A DNA stretch of 64,000 nucleotides from Ananas comosus (taxonomy: Eukaryota; Streptophyta; Magnoliopsida; Poales; Bromeliaceae), in NCBI RefSeq assembly GCF_001540865.1, contig NC_033632.1:12543419-12607418 (forward strand), given 5' to 3'. The notes under the pieces were generated by a model. That model searched no databases, was not told the origin of the DNA, and saw only the letters and a list, made by a program, of their open reading frames with translations. Shown in pieces: positions 38,778 to 49,459 of this stretch. Within the stretch, counting starts at the first letter, position 1; every line of letters starts with the position of its first letter. The position numbers and the translations under genes are program-made.

Positions 38778-38864
38778 GGCTTCGGATTCGGATTCACGCC
38801 CGGAGGACTCCAAGGAAGGAGGATCGGGCCAAAAGACGAGGCGAGAGAGGAATTGATCGCCACG

Positions 38865-40340
38865 CACTACAACAAATATTACACTTAAGAACGCTTCAAA
38901 TAATAATTAGCGACACTTTAAAGCATCGGCAAGAATAACACCGACGCTTTTAAAAGCAACGGTCAAAGAGTCGTTAAATAAACATGTCGGGATAAATATA
39001 CCGACACTTTAACATAGCGTCGGGGAACTTTTTCCGACTCATTTTAGAGTCAGGTAATATGTTAGTTGCCAACTCTAAAAAAGAGTCGTTAATTTAAACA
39101 ATTGCCGACACTCCAAAATATCGGTAAATTATGAAATACCAACATATTACCAACTCTAAAAAAGTCGTTAATTTAAATAAATGCCGACACTCCAAAGCAT
39201 CAGTAAATTATGAAATACCAAATAAACATACCAATACGAAAACTTTGCAGTAATGAACAAAAACTTTTTAGTGCCTCAACATTAGTAAACTTCAATCAAC
39301 AATACTAATACCAATCAAGAAATAAAAAATTTTCTATATTGCATAACCAGGGAATAATAGAAACAAAAAAATTTTCATCACTTTTTTATTCAGAATGAAT
39401 TACTAAGGTATTTAAATGCATCACTCTTGTAGCGTATAATATTGCTTTCAGTTTAAACGTATACTCTCTAGTAATTTATATGTAGCCGTAGACAAAATGT
39501 GATGAAAAGAGTTATATGAGCAGAACTCAACTGCATCAGGATTTCTACCTAAATAGTATTAGGCAATATTCATCCTACAATAGCAAACAAAATTAAAATT
39601 AGTACAAATACTCAATTCACTAATCTTTATATTGTTGTAGACAGAATGTGAGGAAAAAAAATTATATAAGCAGAACTCAACTACATCGGAATTTCTAGTT
39701 AAATAGGATCAAGCAATATCCATCCTACAAAAATAAACAAAAATAAATGTTAGCACAAATAAAATTGGGTTGGGTACTCCTGCAGCAGCAGCAGCTCCTA
39801 TATATATCTTTGGATTTTTTGTGTTTACAACAAGCCCCACTTTTTTGATTCATGCCTAAATTTATTCTCAGGTATTTAGAACAATTATTGAACATCAAGT
39901 GAAGGGTCGAAACCAATTAAAATTGAGTCATGGGTCCAACTATCACTTCAACTAGAAAACAAACCCTTTCTGACAATTGATAACCCTGTACGGACAAATC
40001 GTGATTCTTTAGCCTAAAGCATTCTCTCTTTAATTTACAAAGAGAAAATTGACAAAGAAATTATTTTCACCACAAACCCTTGTATTTACTATCCAAGCTA
40101 GCGCCGTGACAATAACCTGAGTGTCTTACAAAACCAAAAATAAGAGAATTTTATAGATGCTGAGCTCCACTGCAGCTGCTTTCTTGTTGTTCTATAGGGT
40201 TTATCATAACTTCATATGTGAGAGTTCAAAATGAGAACAATATATACCATAGCAACATCAAGATTTATATATACAGCTGAGAATAAATATATATACACAT
40301 GGGACCCCTTTAGCTAGTAAAAAATGATAGTTTATATACA
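38865..40340. mobile_element. CACTA (En/Spm) transposon terminus and subterminal region
   Basis: CACTACAACAAATATTACAC at 38865 is the classic CACTA terminal inverted repeat. Behind it lies a subterminal array of GCGACACTTTAAAGC, CCGACACTTTAA and CCGACACTCCAAA motifs with GAGTCGTTAA in between, to about 39230. Such arrays bind the transposase. At about 39484-39620 and 39640-39760 a segment with AGCAGAACTCAACT is tandemly repeated, with divergence. No transposase ORF and no opposite terminus (TTTGTTGTAGTG) are visible before the Micron-like cluster starts near 40353, so this is a truncated or non-autonomous copy whose right border is uncertain. Confidence 0.75.
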
Positions 40341-40352
40341 TATATATATATA

Positions 40353-40895
40353 GAGCTAAGCTAGTATACTATCGGTAGTACGGAGACCTCCGTGCTACCA
40401 AGTTGTTTTCAATGATGCGGCTTTCAAATTGACGATTGGCTCCGTTAGACTTGATCTACATTATTGAAAGTATTTGGAAACTAAATTTCATAATTTTTCG
40501 GCATCATTTACCTATCAAACGAGTAGTCTAAATATGAACGGCTTAAAATAAAAATCTCATAAAAAATGATTATAAAAGACTTGAATTTAAAATCAGAGGT
40601 AGTGATCTTACTCTAAATAGTGAAAAGAATTTTCTACAAAAATTTCATCAGATTTGGATTGTTTTACACCGTTAAATTCACAAACGCATCACATCTACCA
40701 TCAAAATTGTCAATTTTGAGACTTTTGATCACTAGCCAAATGATATCGAAAAATTATGAAATTTAGTTTCCAAATACTTTTAATAGTGTAGATCAAGTCT
40801 AACGAAGCCGATCGTCGATTCGGAAGCTGCATCATTGAAAACAACTTAGTAGCACGGAGGCCTCCGTGCTCCTAATAGCACACAAGACCTACTCT
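40353..40895. mobile_element. Micron-like palindromic element, copy A1
   Basis: About 540 bp within TA repeats. The left end is GAGCTAAGCTAGTATACTATC and the right end is CCTAATAGCACACAAGACC. Each arm holds ACGGAG(G/A)CCTCCGTGCT and AAGTTGTTTTCAATGATGC or its complement, then TCCGTTAGACTTGATCTA. The outermost 25 bp of the two ends do not match, although the inner arms do. Confidence 0.7.
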
Positions 40896-40904
40896 ATATA
40901 TATA

Positions 40905-41075
40905 TATCACTAGCCAAATGATATCGAAAAATTATGAAATTTAGTTTCCAAATACTTTTAATAGTGTAGATCAAGTCTAACGGAGCCGATCATCAATTTG
41001 GAAGCTGCATCATTGAAAACAACTTAGTAGCATGGAGGCCTCCGTGCTACCGATAGTATACCAGCCTAACCCTAT
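40905..41075. mobile_element. Right half of a Micron-like element, copy A2
   Basis: About 170 bp starting ATCACTAGCCAAATGATATC repeat 40728-40880 nearly base for base but end with a different terminus (ACCGATAGTATACCAGCC), the one that matches the left end of copy A1. It is bounded by TA repeats on both sides. Confidence 0.65.
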
Positions 41076-41092
41076 ATATATATATATATATG

Positions 41093-41397
41093 TAGGCCAT
41101 GGCTACTATACTATTATGAGTATTGGAGCCCTCGTGCTCATAAGTTGTTTTCGATGATGGAGCTTCCAAATCGATGATCCACTCCGTTAAATATGATCTA
41201 GAGTATTTGAAACTTCTAGAAAATAAATTTTGTAAATTTTCGAAATCATAATAAAGTCCATCAAACGGGCATAAAATGAACGGTCAAAATCGAACGACGT
41301 CCTAAAAAAGGATGATTAGATCCTTCAATTCAAGATCGGAGTTATTGATTTTTATCTAGGTAGTGAATAGAATTTTCTATCAAAAATTCAACAAATT
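41093..41397. mobile_element. Micron-like element, copy A3, truncated at a single N
   Basis: The left arm CCATGGCTACTATACTATTA with CATAAGTTGTTTTCGATGATG matches the intronic copy at 26086. It runs about 300 bp and stops at the N at 41398, after which the context changes to a poly-A run and unrelated sequence. The right arm is missing. Confidence 0.65.
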
Positions 41398-42006
41398 NAA
41401 AAAAAAAAAAAAAACAAGACCATAGTGAAGCGCGGGCCATGTCACTAGTATATCTAAATTGAGCTAGATATTCATTTCATTGAGATTGAGTTTGTCTAGC
41501 GGGACAACCCAATCGAATTAGAAGTCCAAAAAAATCTTAGGACTAATTTAATAAATCTTCCATGCTTAGTAACTAGAAGTCCTAGTCAAATCTAATCCCA
41601 GAATTAGGGGAGTGAAATTCATCTATGAATAACCCTAAGGCTTCCCTCAGCTCATCCCTGCTCCAGTCTCTCTTTTCATACGTGCCTTAGAGAATTTATC
41701 TTTGGAAGATTTTGGAAGAGGTCAAGGTAGAAGCTGTCATATTCAAGAGATCATCCAAGGAATGGTGATTTTGGAGCAGCAGCAGCCATTGCAGGATAAC
41801 CGAAAAAGGATCGTCGGTTTTCATTGTAGAGGTAAGATTCAACACTTTCAACCAGATTAAATCCGCTTTCCCTTCCTTCTATTTCTTCCTTCCCCATCCT
41901 GATTCTTTTTCTACTCATCAAATTGGACAAACTATGAAGGGGACCTCTCCACAAAGGTCAAGCGGCGCTCTTGGATGGTGATCGATGTCGGGTGAGCTAC
42001 AGTTAC
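41398..42006. other. Unassigned 0.6 kb after a single-N join
   Basis: After the N and 16 A the sequence has no ORF of note. The passage TGAATAACCCTAAGGC and a CAG-repeat-like AGCAGCAGCAGCC look like transcribed leader or LTR material, but I cannot assign it. It ends at the LTR border at 42007; GTTAC at 42002-42006 could be a 5-bp target duplication. Confidence 0.4.
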
Positions 42007-43804
42007 TGTCACGCCCCGCGACCAACCGCCTATTTGGACCGGGCCGCGGCGCCGACAACAGACCGCCGAACGGACCGGGGATTCCTTTGTACGCGGACAG
42101 AGTCTCCCCAGTACGTCCAAGGCGTCGCAATCCAAACAATATAGATATGTTCCAACCAGGAACGGATATCAATCAAGATTGCATAAGGAAGTATCAAATA
42201 CATAAACTGCTAGCTTTTACAAGCACTCATTCACTTTTACATCACAGTTCCTATTTACATTTTTACTTCCAGATTACAATCTCATCACATTAGGGTTTAC
42301 AAGTTTAATACATTTTGTTTTTCCTTGTCTTCTAGTCCCCTAAGCTAGACTGCCTCAGGGTACTTCTACCTCGGTCTCTGTGGTGGGGCGCTATCTACTG
42401 AGCTACGCCCTCGCCTCGCGCCGCCGCGCCGCACACGAACGACCTGAAAACCCCAAAACAACGTGGGGTGAGAACCAACTCCATGGTTCCCAGTGGGTAC
42501 GGCCACCCAAGGGAAAAGCTCGACCGATAGGTCCGAGGAGGCACTGCAACATGTTAGTTCAACAATATACAACAGATATATATATTCAATTGAAATACAT
42601 GCCATGCCTCACGATATGCGATATGAAAACCATGCAACAACTAGTAGATCATATGAATTCTACTTTTACTTGGCTACTTTAGCTCATAGCTTTACTCTAA
42701 GGTTTCTATTACCTTAGGATCACAACACCAACCACCAGCTTCTAAGGTTTCTATTACCTTAGCTCAAGCCTCTATCTCTGGCTCATAAGGGTTCCTCTAC
42801 CCTATCATAGCTAACCACCCGACTCGGCTTCGAGTCAATCATCTGCGGATAGTCCGCGCACCGGCTGCTCAGTCAGCCTACCGCACTCACTCTGACCCAG
42901 CCTCCTAGCGGCGAAATCGTCGCACACGCTGAATACGGCTCGAGTCACAAGACTTGACCATCGGTGGCGATCGCGTTGCACATACCCAGCGTGAGCTCGA
43001 GACATGACATACCGTCTGGCGGCGAACGGGTCGCACCACACCCAACAACGATCATGTCAGACTCAGTCACCTGGAGGCACCCGCATCGTACTTACCCAGC
43101 ATGGATTCAGTCTACTCAGGCGGTCTGATCCTCAAATGGCTTAACCACTCTGGCGGCGAAATCGTCGCACAAACGCCAGCACAATGGTTCAAGCCCCGGG
43201 CGGTGATCTCCATGTGATCGCCCCCAATCTACCCACGGTACCAAGCTCGGCGGCGAAATCGTCGCACGAACGCCCTAGCCTGTACCAGGGACATCATAAG
43301 TCCTGGGATTCCGGAATCCACTTACCACAGGTCGAGGGTTCATAGCCAACCCTATACTGTCGACCTAGCTCAATCTAGTGGCTATACCACTATACTCATC
43401 AACCTAGGTTCCAACACTCTAGGTTCTATGTCCACATCACTTAACCTAGATACACTTGCTAGGTTCTTATCATCTTTGCCTAGATGTCCACTTCTAGGTT
43501 TATTAGTTCAACCTAGGTTTACTAACACTAGGTTAGATGCCACACACCTAGATTGTTCAACTCTAGGTTTACTAACCAACCTATGTTCTTTAACACTAGG
43601 TTAGATGCCACTCGATCTACCTGACAACTTAGTTGTCCAGTCATCTCTACTCATCCTAGAGTTATCATCTGGTTTATATACATATACCATGCATCATGCT
43701 TTGTACTTAGCAATTACTCTTTGCATCATTACTAACATGCATCCCTTACTTAGCATCCTCATCATGCATTATTATTAATATGCATTTACTTCATATCATG
43801 CATT

Positions 43805-43812
43805 ACTTAGCA
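43805..43812. repeat. Left 8-bp target-site duplication of the hAT element
   Basis: ACTTAGCA directly before the element, identical to 48464-48471. Confidence 0.95.
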
Positions 43813-44465
43813 CAGTGATTTAAAAGGCGCGCCTCGGGCGCGCGCCTAGGCGCCTAGGCGCTAGGCGAGATCGCTCGCGCCTAGGCAGCTCCTAGGCGGG
43901 CGACCTCGCCCAGGCGCGCGCCTCTTGCGCCCAGGCGCTCGCCTTGACAGAGGCGCAAGGCGCGCCCGATGCCAAAAAAAAAAAAAAAAAAGCTGATGGG
44001 TTGGACTTTGGATCCAACATCCAATTAACCCGTTAAGTGTAAAAAAAATAGAAACGAGAAAAGAGAAGCCCTAAAAGTTAATCGAGCTCCCTCCCCCGAG
44101 TCCTCCGCTCGAGCTCCCTCCCTGAGTCCTCCGCTCGAGCAACCATCCGCTCGCTCTCTCTCCTTGTCGCTGGCTCTCCACGGCTCGAGCAAGCAGCCAA
44201 GTGGCCAAGCTCTCTCTCCTTGTCGCTGGATCACCTCTCTCTCTCTCTTTCTCGCTCACTCTCTGAGGGTCGACCCGAGCAAGCAGCCAAGCTCCCTCTC
44301 TCTTTCTCTCTTTCTCGCTCACTCTCTGAGGCTCAACCCCGAGCAAGCCTGGGCGAGGTGCGATCTCTTCCCCTCTCACATTGGTTTTTAATTTCTCTTC
44401 CTCTCTCACTCTACAGTCTCTACCTCTCACATTTTTTTTTTTCTTGTAAACACTAAACAGAGAAA

Positions 44466-44941
44466 GGGCTTTCTCTGTTTTTTTTTAAATAGTAAATACA
44501 CTCTCTCTCTCAGTCTCTCTCTGTTTTCTATTTTTTTTCTTTTTTGTATAAACAGTAAACACTTGATTTTTTCTATATATATATTTTTTTTGTAAACTGA
44601 TTTCTGTTTTTTTTTTTTTTTAACAGTAAAGCCTTGCGCCTCAAAAAAAAAAACGATTAAAAAGACATTGATCGAGATATGTTTTAAGTTGTTATGGAGC
44701 TTCATATGATCAGATAGAAGACATTGATCGAGAATGAGTTTAATAATTTCTCTTGAAAAGAAGAATTTATCGAACCATTTAAAAAGTTTTAGGAGATCTA
44801 ATTGTCAAAATTAAAAGTTAGGAGCCTTATTTGATCAAAATCAAGAGGCTTTCTCTGTTTTTTTTTAAATAGTAAATACACTCTCTTTCTCTCTGTTTTC
44901 TATTTTTTTTCTTTTTTGTATAAACAGTAAACACTTGGCTT
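44466..44941. repeat. Direct repeat of about 95 bp in the hAT leader
   Basis: GGCTTTCTCTGTTTTTTTTT with the following AGTAAATACACTCTCT and ATAAACAGTAAACACTTG occurs at 44466-44563 and again at 44849-44941. Shorter CAGTAAA variants continue to about 45110. The intervening 285 bp contain a CATTGATCGAGA pair. Confidence 0.75.
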
Positions 44942-45272
44942 TCTCTATTTTTTTTTGTAAATTGTTTTCTGTTTTTTTTTTAACAGTAAAGACTCTATTT
45001 TTTCTATTTTTTCTTTTTTTAAAACAGAAAACACTCTATTTTCTCTATTTTTTCTCTTTTTTTTGGGTGAACAGTACACACATCTCTCTATGCTTAATTT
45101 TTTTTTTTAACAGTAACTTCAATGACAATAAGTGAATATTGTCAATTTGTCATTGAAAACAACTAGTAAAAATTGTATTTTTGCTGAATTAGAAATCTTG
45201 CTGAAACATTGCTTATTTTTTAGATTTCTTTTCCATATTTGTGGAGTGCCAACTTGCTGTTGAATTTCTTGA

Positions 45273-47986
45273 ATGGATTCGGAAGCATCCAAAAGAGACC
45301 CTGCATGGAAGTATGTACATTTAGTAGATCAAAAAAATAAAAATGATCTTGCATGTAATTTTTGTCAAAAAGTAACAAAAGGAGGAATTTACCGAGCAAA
45401 ACAGCATATTGTTGGAGGCTTTCGAAATGCAAAAGCGTGCTCCAGATGTCCACCACATGTGAGGGAGGAAATCAAAGACTTTATGATTAAAAAAATATCA
45501 GAGAAGGAGCAAAGTGATTTCATACCTGACTTTGAAGATATAGATAACTTAAATGACAATGATGAGGAAAATGATGTTGAGGAATTGAACTCTGAAGGAA
45601 AAAGAATGCAAAGCAAAAGTAGCGGCTGTAGCGTTGGTAGTAGTAAAAGTGCAAAAAAAAAACTAAGACAAAAGGGACCATTGGATTTGTATTTCAATTC
45701 TAATGCAGAGAAGGTAGTTCAAAATAAAAAGGATGGAAAAATGAAGCAAACTACTATCAACGAAGTTTGTAGGAAGGAGTTGAGAGAAAAAGCTTGTAGA
45801 GATCTAGCAAAATGGTTTTATGATGCTGGAGTACCTTTCAATGCTGCTACTTATGATAGCTTTACTGTGGCAATCGAGTCCATTGGACGATTCGGCACTG
45901 GCATGAAACCACCTTCTATGTATGAATTACGGGTTCCTTTTCTTCAAAAAGAGATTCAAGAAACGAAGAATTCACTGAAAGGCCATATGGAGGAATGGGT
46001 AAAGACTGGATGTACTATAATGTGTGATGGATGGAAGGACAGGAGAGAAAGGACTCTTATAAACTTTCTTGCAAATTCTCCGATGGGCACTGTGTTCATT
46101 GAATCTATTGATGCCTCCAATTACACGAAAACTGGCGAAGAGATGTTTAAGTTATTGGATAGTATGGTAGAGCGTATCGGGGAGGTCAATGTCATTCAAA
46201 TTGTGACCGATAGTGCATCAAATAATGTCTTAGCCGGTAAGAAATCCTACAAATTTTTTACATTATTTGATACATAATTTTATATTATTTGGTGGAATAT
46301 TTGTTTAACTTGAAATATGTGAATTTTTAATAGGAAAATTGTTGGAAGCAAAGCGACCACATTTGTATTGGTCACCTTGTGCCGCCCATTGCATTGATTT
46401 AATACTTGAGGACATTGGAAAAATGCCCGAGGTGCATAGAACATTGAAAAGGGCAACGACATTGAATAGTTATATTTATACCCGCACCGGCGTAGTCAAC
46501 ATGATGAGACGTTTCACAGGCCAAAGAGAGTTGCTTAGACCTGGCATTACAAGATTCGCAACGGCCTTTCTTACCCTTCAACGGCTACATAAGCAAAAGA
46601 GCAACTTGAGAAAAATGTTCACATCGGATGATTGGACCAAGAGTAAATGGGCAAAGGAACAAGCGGGCAAAGGGGCAGCTAGCATTGTAATGATGCCTAC
46701 ATTTTGGACTAGTGTTATTTTTATTCTTAAAATTTTTGGCCCTCTCGTTCGTGTACTTCGGCTTGTTGATGGTGAGAAAAGGCCGGCAATGGGTTACATT
46801 TATGAGGCAATGGATAGAGCAAAAGAAGCAATTGCAAGGTCTTTTAAAGAGAGAGAGGAGAAATATAGTGATATATTCAATATTATTGATAAAAGATGGG
46901 AATGCCAACTTCATCGCCCTTTACATGCTGCTGGCCATTTCTTGAATCCTGAATTCTTTTATTCAAATTCAGAAATCCTTAGAGATGAAGAGATTATGGC
47001 GGGTTTATATGAAGCTTTGCAAAAATTGATTCCAAGTGCTCAAGAACAAGATAAAATATGCGATCAACTAAGTGTGTATCGTGAAGCACGTGGACTTTTT
47101 GGGACTAATATGGCAATTCGACAAAGGAATACAAAGTCACCAGGTATACCTTATCTAGCAAAATTTATACCGTATGCATTTTAAACTTTTAGTAGTTATT
47201 TCTTATAAGTTGTAAGTAGATAAGAAAAAAAATGAAGTCATTTATATACATTTTTATTAATAGAATATCTGAATGAACAGGGGAGTGGTGGAAATTGTTT
47301 GGATCATCAACACCAGACTTGCAAAAATTTGCAATTAGAGTTCTTAGTCTCACTTGTAGTGCTTCCGGTTGTGAGCGAAATTGGAGTGTTTTTGAACATG
47401 TAAGTTGCAAGATCAAATCATCTTATTTAATACTTAAAACTTTATATTTTCTTTATTTCAATAAGGTTGTTTGTTTATTTTGCAGCTTCATAGCAAGAAA
47501 AGAAATAGGCTCACACAAAAATGCTTAAATGATTTGGTGTATGTAAGGTATAATAGAGCATTGAAGCGGCGGTATAAATTGCGTGACACCATCGACCCTA
47601 TCTCAATGAGTGAAATTGATGATAGCAATGAATGGTTGATTGGAAAAATGGATGAAGACAATGATAATGAGGGGAAAGATGATGATCATGTTTGGGAAGA
47701 TGACACTTTGACATGGAATATTGTGGCAAAAGCAGCAGGAGTGGATGAACCTTCACACCGTACTAGATCACTCAGTTCCACAGCTTCCACCAAGTGCACT
47801 GGTAAAGGAAAGGCAAAAGCTTCATCTTCTCACACTCGGAATGTTACTACCTTCATAGATGATGAAGAGCCTGATTTTGATGATGCTCTCGAAACAGAAG
47901 ATGAAGAAGAAGAGGAAGACATTGGAAATGACAAATCTGACGAAGAAGAAGAGTATTCTTCGTCAAGTGGTGGACATGATGATTGA
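45273..47986 (+). CDS. hAT transposase (BED finger, DUF659, hAT dimerisation domain)
   Basis: Cut-and-paste transposase of the hAT family. Exons 45273-46236, 46334-47143, 47281-47399 and 47486-47986 have GT/AG borders and consistent phase, giving about 797 residues with no internal stop. An N-terminal BED-type finger has WKYV, CNFCQK and KQHIVGG. A DUF659 core follows with CTIMCDGWKDRRERT and VTDSASNN, which carry the first two catalytic aspartates, then YWSPCAAHCIDLIL. The third exon, EWWKLFGSSTPDLQ to CERNWSVFEH, is the hAT C-terminal dimerisation region. The C-terminus is an acidic tail (EDEEEEEDIG). Full domain order, intact frame and intact ends suggest an active or recently active element. 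Confidence 0.92.
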
Positions 47987-48463
47987 TGAATTAAGACTAA
48001 TTAATATTTTTAGTGTGGCTGTGTGGCCCATTTTGGCTCGATTGACCTTGAATACTTAGTTTCTATATGATGCCTTTTTTATGTTCTTTGGCTTAAAACT
48101 TAAGTTTTTAACTTTTTATGCATGCTACATTGCTACTTGCCTACTTTTTGATGATCTTATGCTTATAATTGGTATGTTTTTGACGTACTATTAGTTTGTG
48201 CATTACTAGTTAGCTTTATACTTGCCTTCATTTAGAGATGAAAAGGTATGTTGTTCTCTACTTTAGTTCTTTTTGCATGTGTTATTTTGTTTTTAGCATT
48301 ATTATAATCATATATGATATATCTATTGTTTAGTTTCTTTTTTACATTATTTTTTTCAAGTGTGCACCTCACCTCTCTCAGGCGCGCGCCTGCGCCTTGC
48401 GCCTTGCGCCTAGGCTCTAACAGCCTTTGCGCCTTGATGCGCCTTGGGCTTTTTAAAACACTG

Positions 48464-48471
48464 ACTTAGCA
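48464..48471. repeat. Right 8-bp target-site duplication of the hAT element
   Basis: ACTTAGCA directly after the element end CACTG, identical to 43805-43812. Confidence 0.95.
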
Positions 48472-49375
48472 TTACATTATTATCATGCATTATTAGCATT
48501 GTGTAACTTGCTCACCATGCATTTCTACTAAGCATTTTCATCTATGCATTATCATTATCATGCATTACTTTACATTAGCTAGCATTATCTAATGCCATAA
48601 TCATTATGCTCCACTATGCATTGTTATTAATATGCATTTGCTCTAAGCATTACCATTTATCATGCTTTCTACTTAGCATCTACTTTATGCATCTTTATTA
48701 ACATGCATCCTTGCTCTTGTCTACATGCACATGCATCAACATGAGATTACATTGCTAAGACATAAAGGGCGACCTAGTCGCTTCGGTAAGCACAACCCAC
48801 CTTAACTCACGTTCCGATTGCTTGTCGACACTTGCAATCGGCCTCCGCGGCACCCGGTACCCGGTTTGGCCCGATCTCTCGCGCGACCACCCGAACGGCC
48901 TCCAATTCACGATCCGAAAATTAAAGGTCTTCGGTTATGTGCCACGATGCTTCAAATCTGTTTTCATGAGTATACGATGTCGCCTCGGCCCTCCAGGCGG
49001 AAACGAAGCCTAAACGTCCGTTTCTTTAATAACTTCGCGTAGGCTCGATGAATAACCGAACCGACTTCGCCAACGCGTTCGCTTACCTAGCAATTAGGTT
49101 TACGAAGGGTCAAATTAGATCAAACCCCACCTAATTTGTAAACCCCCATTTTCACACCCTAGCCTCAACATATGCTCCAAACAATCCAAATATTAAGGAT
49201 TTAACAAGCTAACTTCACATTAGAGGCTATTAGAACACTTAAACTTAAGGATTAAGCCAGATCCCAAAAGCTTACCCCAATGTGAACGCCGCAACGAAAA
49301 CATGTCGCTCCAACGAGCGCACGAAAGCTCAATCCGTCGCCTCCAACGCGTTCGCAAGCTCGATCTCCACCAACN

Positions 49376-49459
49376 AGGCGCGCGCCTGCGCCTTGCGCCT
49401 TGCGCCTAGGCTCTAACAGCCTTTGCGCCTTGATGCGCCTTGGGCTTTTTAAAACACTG
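49376..49459 (+). mobile_element. Second copy of the hAT right terminus after a single N
   Basis: Eighty-four bases are identical to 48380-48463, the right end of the complete hAT element, including the CACTG terminus. The flank is different (GTGGGCCCC rather than ACTTAGCA), and no left part exists: the copy starts directly at the N at 49375. It is either a second insertion truncated by assembly or a false join within the repeated terminus. Confidence 0.85.

Larger units (their letters stand above)
43813..48463 (+). mobile_element. Complete, apparently autonomous hAT transposon (4651 bp)
   Basis: Ends are CAGTGATTTAAAAGGCGCGCC on the left and, complemented, CAGTGTTTTAAAAAGCCC on the right. 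CAGNG is the common hAT terminus. An exact 8-bp duplication ACTTAGCA flanks it, the hAT target size. Both subterminal regions are dense in GCGCCTAGGCG and GCGCCTTG motifs. A four-exon transposase on the plus strand fills the second half. The first 1.4 kb is a pyrimidine-rich leader with CTCTCTCTTTCTCGCTCACTC repeats, whose minus-strand ORF (44430-44071) is an artefact. The insertion lies inside the minus-strand gypsy LTR and is therefore younger than it. Confidence 0.92.
42007..49374 (-). mobile_element. Gypsy-type LTR on the minus strand, split by a hAT insertion
   Basis: Starts TGTCACGCCCCGCG on the plus strand, the complement of the CGGGGCGTGACA end seen at 10090 and 12892. No PBS follows it on the minus strand, so it is a 3' or solo LTR. 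The LTR occupies 42007-43812 and resumes at 48472 after the hAT element, running to the single N at 49375, so about 2.7 kb is preserved. Within it, GGCGAAATCGTCGCAC recurs at about 42910, 43150 and 43251, with a variant at 43021. A CCTAGGTT motif recurs many times in 43370-43620, and ATGCATTATTA-type repeats fill 43690-43804 and 48472-48720. Confidence 0.65.

Noticed and set aside
38484..38888. 134-codon plus-strand ORF across VPS18 exon 1
   Set aside because: Antisense shadow of VPS18 exons 1 and intron 1 with a poly-Phe start from a T-rich intron.
42909..43266. CRISPR-like spacing of the GGCGAAATCGTCGCAC repeats
   Set aside because: Plant nuclear context, only four irregularly spaced copies inside an LTR, and no associated genes.
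44071..44430. Minus-strand ORF of 119 codons with repeated RVSEKERE motifs
   Set aside because: It is the reverse of the CT-rich tandem repeats in the hAT leader; the repetitive protein is a by-product.
48818..49042. Two overlapping plus-strand ORFs with PPRHPVPG-like sequence
   Set aside because: They fall within the minus-strand gypsy LTR and overlap in different frames; no family resemblance.
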